64,000 nt of DNA from DASXRC01 sp036506795 (GTDB lineage Bacteria > Actinomycetota > Actinomycetes > Mycobacteriales > Micromonosporaceae), in the NCBI GenBank assembly GCA_036506795.1, contig DASXRC010000228.1, positions 62,001 to 126,000 of the forward strand, given 5' to 3'. Positions 61,075 through 64,000 of the stretch are shown one piece after another (position 1 is the stretch's first letter; each line of letters starts with the position of its first letter). Position numbers and translations under genes: made by a program. Under the pieces are notes generated by a model that saw nothing but the letters and a program-made list of their open reading frames with translations, was not told the origin of the DNA and made no database searches.

Positions 61075-62544
61075 CTAGTCCGGGGGGAGGATGCCCTGCT
61101 CGCGTGCCCAACGCCGCAGCTCGGCCTCGGCCTCCTCGCGGCCCAGCGGTCCACGGTCCAGCCGCAGCTCCTTCAGGTACCGCCACGCCTTGCCCACAAC
61201 CGGACCGGGCGGGATCCCGAGCACATTCATGATCGCATTGCCGTCGAGGTCCGGCCGCACCCGGGCAAGATCCTCCTCGGCCTGGATCCGAGCGATCCGC
61301 GCTTCGAGCGCGTCGTAGTCGGCGGCGAGCTGGGCCGCCTTGCTGCGGTTGCGGGTGGTGCAGTCGGACCGCGTCAGCTTGTGCAGCCGGTCCAGCAGTG
61401 GGCCGGCGTCGGTGACGTACCGGCGCACCGCCGAGTCGGTCCACTCGCCCCGCCCGTAGCCGTAGAAGCGCAGGTGCAGCGCGACCAGCTGTTCCACGTC
61501 GGCGGTCACGTCCTTGGGGTACCGCAGCGCCCGCATGCGGGTGCGGGTCATCCGCGCGCCCACCAGCTCGTGATGGTGGAAGCTGACCCGACCGTCCGGC
61601 CCGATCGCCTTCGTGGCCGGCTTGCCGACGTCGTGCATGAGGGCGGCCATCCGCAGCACGAAGTCCGGCTCGCCGGTCTCGAACCCGGTCACGTTCTGGA
61701 CGACGGTGAGCGTGTGTTCGTAGACGTCCTTGTGCTGCGCGTGCTCGTCGATCTCCAGCTTCAGCCCGGACAGCTCGGGGAGGAACCGGTCGGCCAGCCC
61801 GGTGTCGACGATCAGTCGCAGCGCCGGCACGGGGGCGGCACCACACAGCAGCTTGGTGAACTCGTCCCGGATCCGCTCCGCGGCGATCCTGGACAGGTCG
61901 CCGGCCATGGCGCGCAGGGCGGACTCGGCGGCCGGGTCCAGGGCGAATCGCAGCTGGGCGACGAACCGCGCGGCGCGCAGCATGCGCAGGGGATCGTCCG
62001 AGAACGACTCCTCCGGAGCGCCCGGCGTTCGGATCGCCTTGGCCGCCAGGTCGGCCAGGCCGCCGTACGGGTCGGTGAACTCGTGTGCCGGCAGGCTCAC
62101 CGCCATCGCGTTGATCGTGAAGTCACGCCGCCTGAGGTCGTCGAGCAGGTTCGTGCCGTACCCGACGACCGGGCGCCTGCTTACCCCGTCGTACGCTTCC
62201 GCCCGGAATGTGGTGATCTCCAGGCGAAGCCCGTCGCGCTCGGCGCCGATGGTGCCGAACTCACGACCGGTCTCCCAGGTCGCCTCCGCCCAGCCCTCGA
62301 GCACGCGCAGCGTCTCGTGCGGGCGCGCGTCGGTGGCGAAGTCGAGGTCATCGCCCAACCGGTCGAGCAGCGCGTCGCGCACCGAGCCGCCGACGAGGTG
62401 CAGCTCGTGGCCGGCCTTGGCGAACCGGCGGCCCAGCTCGTCCGCGACGGGAGATACGCGAAGCAGTTCGGCAACCGCCTTTCGCTGCGCGGCGGTCAGG
62501 TCACGCCGGGTCGAGGCGGGCCGCGGAGTGGATGTTTCGGGCAT
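61075..62544 (-). CDS. pcnA: CCA tRNA nucleotidyltransferase / poly(A) polymerase family
   Basis: 489 residues. Adds or repairs the 3' CCA of tRNAs. LVGGSVRDALL and LDFATDARP (metal Asp pair) form the nucleotidyltransferase head; RRDFTINAMAV and DDPLRMLRAARF the nucleotide-binding region; ALMHDVGKP is an HD-domain motif (about 290-300), present in actinobacterial enzymes. The start is 106 bp from divergent murJ; TAGTCT is 9 nt before ATG. Confidence 0.92.
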   Translation of the reverse strand: MPETSTPRPASTRRDLTAAQRKAVAELLRVSPVADELGRRFAKAGHELHLVGGSVRDALLDRLGDDLDFATDARPHETLRVLEGWAEATWETGREFGTIGAERDGLRLEITTFRAEAYDGVSRRPVVGYGTNLLDDLRRRDFTINAMAVSLPAHEFTDPYGGLADLAAKAIRTPGAPEESFSDDPLRMLRAARFVAQLRFALDPAAESALRAMAGDLSRIAAERIRDEFTKLLCGAAPVPALRLIVDTGLADRFLPELSGLKLEIDEHAQHKDVYEHTLTVVQNVTGFETGEPDFVLRMAALMHDVGKPATKAIGPDGRVSFHHHELVGARMTRTRMRALRYPKDVTADVEQLVALHLRFYGYGRGEWTDSAVRRYVTDAGPLLDRLHKLTRSDCTTRNRSKAAQLAADYDALEARIARIQAEEDLARVRPDLDGNAIMNVLGIPPGPVVGKAWRYLKELRLDRGPLGREEAEAELRRWAREQGILPPD

Positions 62545-62637
62545 GGGAGGGCCAGACTATCGGGCGGCTCGGGCGGTACGCGCGTGAGTATCGACTCGGG
62601 CCGTCGACGGCGCGAGGGCCGGTTCGTGACCGGCGGC

Positions 62638-62643
62638 TAAGGT
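62638..62643 (+). promoter_or_regulatory. Probable -10 element of murJ (leaderless)
   Basis: TAAGGT stands 7 nt before ATG 62651 with no ribosome site visible. The pcnA promoter (TAGTCT, 62559-62554 on minus) lies within the same 106-bp gap. Confidence 0.4.
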
Positions 62644-62650
62644 CTGGGCC

Positions 62651-64000
62651 ATGGCGGAGGGCGAGCACCGGAACCCGGAGGTGGTTCACGACGGCCGGCG
62701 TCGGGCCGGCCGCGGCACCGTGTACCGCAGCGCCGCCGCCCGCCGGTTCGGCTCATCGCCGGGCGTACCCGTGGATGAGCTCGGTGCCGCCACGGTGACC
62801 GCGCCCGAGCAGTTCGACGCGGCGGCCGCCGACAGCCCGGGGGAACCCGGCGCGGTGGTCGGTCCGGGCGAAGACGGCGGCAGCGCCGCCGGACACAGCG
62901 CGGTCATGGCGATGGGCAGCCTCGTGAGCAGGGGTACGGGGTTCCTGCGAACTGTGGCGATCGGGGCGGCCGTGGGCGCCCTCGGGGTCGGAAACGCATA
63001 CACCACCGCGCAGCTCTTTCCCGGAATGATCTACGAGCTGCTGCTCGGCGGAATCCTCACAAGCGTGGTCGTGCCGGTGCTCGTGCGAAGGCGCAAGGCC
63101 GACGCCGACCGCGGCCAGGCGTACACCCAGCGGTTGCTCAGCCTCGCGGTGCTCGCGCTCGCGGTCGCCGCGTTGCTGGCCGTGGCGGCCGCGCCGCTGC
63201 TCACGCTCGTGTACGCCGGCGCCGACGACGCGGCGTTCCGGTCGCTGGTCACCGTGTTCTCGTACCTGATCCTGCCGACCATCTTCTTCTACGGCTTGTC
63301 TGCACTGCTCGGCGCCGTCCTGAACACGCGCGGCCACTTCGCGGCTCCAACGTGGACGCCCATCCTCAACAACCTCGTGGTCATCGCCACGGCGGGGCTC
63401 TACATCGCGTTGTTCGGCGCGAAGGAGATCCGGCCGGAGGACATGACGCCGGCCCGCGTGCTCGTGCTCGGCGGCGGCACGCTGCTGGGCATCGCCATCC
63501 AGTCGGCCGGGCTGTGGCCCGCGTTGCGCCGCGTCGGCTTCCGCTGGAGGTGGCGGTTCGACTTCCGCGCCCTCGGGCTGCGCGAGCTGGGTCGGCTCGG
63601 TGCCTGGATGTTCTGCTACGTGGCCGTCAGCCAGGTCGGCGTCGTCGTGCTGCTGAACCTGCTGAACCGGGCGAGCGAGTCGGGGCCTGGGGGCAAGGCC
63701 GGCGTGCTGATCTACAACAACGTGTACCTGCTGCTGATGATGGCGCACGGCATCATCGCCGTGTCGATCATTGTGGCGCTGATGCCGCGGATGAGCGCCG
63801 CCGCGGCCGACGGCCGGTACGCCGACCTGACCGCGGACCTGTCCCGCGGCACCCGGATGGCCACCGCTGTGCTGGCCCCGGTCGCGGTCGTCTACGCGGT
63901 GCTGGCGGCGCCGATCGCGGTGACGCTGTTCCGGTGGGGCGCGTTCTCGAGCAGCAGCGCCGCCGCGACCACGCTCGTCCTGTTGATGGCGGCGCTCGCC
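62651..64000 (+). CDS. murJ: Lipid II flippase MurJ (partial, runs off the window)
   Basis: 450 codons seen, still open at the right edge. After a hydrophilic N-terminus (1-85), MVINxxR-like helices begin: VMAMGSLVSRGTGFLRTVAI and AYTTAQLFPGMIYELLLGGI, then SVVVPVLVRRRKAD, typical of MurJ/MviN. LVTVFSYLILPTIFFYGLSALLGAVLNTRGHFAAP and further helices follow. It moves lipid II across the membrane for wall synthesis; in actinobacteria the gene often lies near oriC next to pcnA. The N-terminal 85 residues are low-complexity and may be cytoplasmic. Confidence 0.92.
   Translation, partial: MAEGEHRNPEVVHDGRRRAGRGTVYRSAAARRFGSSPGVPVDELGAATVTAPEQFDAAAADSPGEPGAVVGPGEDGGSAAGHSAVMAMGSLVSRGTGFLRTVAIGAAVGALGVGNAYTTAQLFPGMIYELLLGGILTSVVVPVLVRRRKADADRGQAYTQRLLSLAVLALAVAALLAVAAAPLLTLVYAGADDAAFRSLVTVFSYLILPTIFFYGLSALLGAVLNTRGHFAAPTWTPILNNLVVIATAGLYIALFGAKEIRPEDMTPARVLVLGGGTLLGIAIQSAGLWPALRRVGFRWRWRFDFRALGLRELGRLGAWMFCYVAVSQVGVVVLLNLLNRASESGPGGKAGVLIYNNVYLLLMMAHGIIAVSIIVALMPRMSAAAADGRYADLTADLSRGTRMATAVLAPVAVVYAVLAAPIAVTLFRWGAFSSSSAAATTLVLLMAALA

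Overview
The window is very GC-rich, uses many GTG and TTG starts, and carries the gene sets expected of an actinomycete. The most specific clue is its right half. The order dnaB-rplI-rpsR-ssb-rpsF ... GT87 protein-class A PBP-DUF5318-PadR regulator-inositol-3-phosphate synthase matches the origin-side block of Mycobacterium tuberculosis (Rv0058 back to Rv0046c), and pcnA followed by murJ resembles the block on the other side of oriC (Rv3907c-Rv3910). A bacterial proteasome activator (Bpa), DUF6457, DUF4192, a Flp/Tad pilus locus and GATC-rich intergenic repeats fit a Micromonosporaceae-like organism. That family assignment is inference; I cannot name a genus. No rRNA, tRNA, CRISPR array, prophage or insertion sequence was seen. 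The only mobile element is an intein in dnaB.

Layout. 1-8 kb: 3' end of a frameshifted M36-type metallopeptidase, serS, two tandem HAD phosphatases, bpa, an enoyl-CoA hydratase-family gene, an alpha/beta hydrolase, an orphan Tat lipoprotein binding protein and a divergent ddaH-like/Lrp pair. 8.8-19 kb: a beta-propeller lipoprotein, a YbjN-domain protein with a Bpa-like C-terminal tail, mobA-DUF6457, fdhD, DUF4192, GNAT, a fructosamine-kinase-like gene, moaA-moaD and a pirin. 19.2-22.4 kb: an EndoQ-like nuclease fused to a UvrD-family helicase. 22.5-31.4 kb: an atypical NarL-type regulator facing a complete Tad pilus operon (tadC, tadB, tadA, tadZ, cpaB/rcpC, tadG, tadE, flp, prepilin peptidase). 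31.5-43.3 kb: LppU-like protein, AAA ATPase, DoxX-like protein, a second molybdenum cofactor cluster (moaC-mog-moeA-moaE) divergent from a TSUP permease, a GGDEF-EAL protein with an unusual leader, a membrane glycosyltransferase-like protein, a phosphoribosyltransferase and an MDMPI-like protein. 43.4-62.5 kb: a decayed lipoprotein gene, intein-containing dnaB, the ribosomal/ssb operon, endonuclease IV, two polytopic membrane proteins, a class A PBP, DUF5318, padR, ino1, ogt and pcnA. 62.65 kb to the edge: murJ, cut by the window end.

How the genes work together. Molybdenum cofactor synthesis is spread over four nearby loci: moaA-moaD and moaC make and sulfurate the pterin together with moaE, mog and moeA insert molybdenum, mobA adds GMP, and fdhD sulfurates the cofactor for formate dehydrogenase-type enzymes. 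The Tad locus holds the motor, platform, pilin, pseudopilins and peptidase of a surface fibre. The origin-side block couples the replicative helicase, SSB and ribosomal proteins with envelope synthesis (PBP, GT-C glycosyltransferases, MurJ, inositol phosphate for mycothiol and phosphatidylinositol).

Most unusual signals: an exact 11-bp-period array of seven CACGG units beside a DnaA-box-like site (48216-48300); the RTG-x-YL tail shared by Bpa and the YbjN protein; the EndoQ-UvrD fusion; structured leaders ahead of rpsF, flp and the GGDEF-EAL gene; and repeated RA[S/T]V motifs in the cytoplasmic tail of the PBP.
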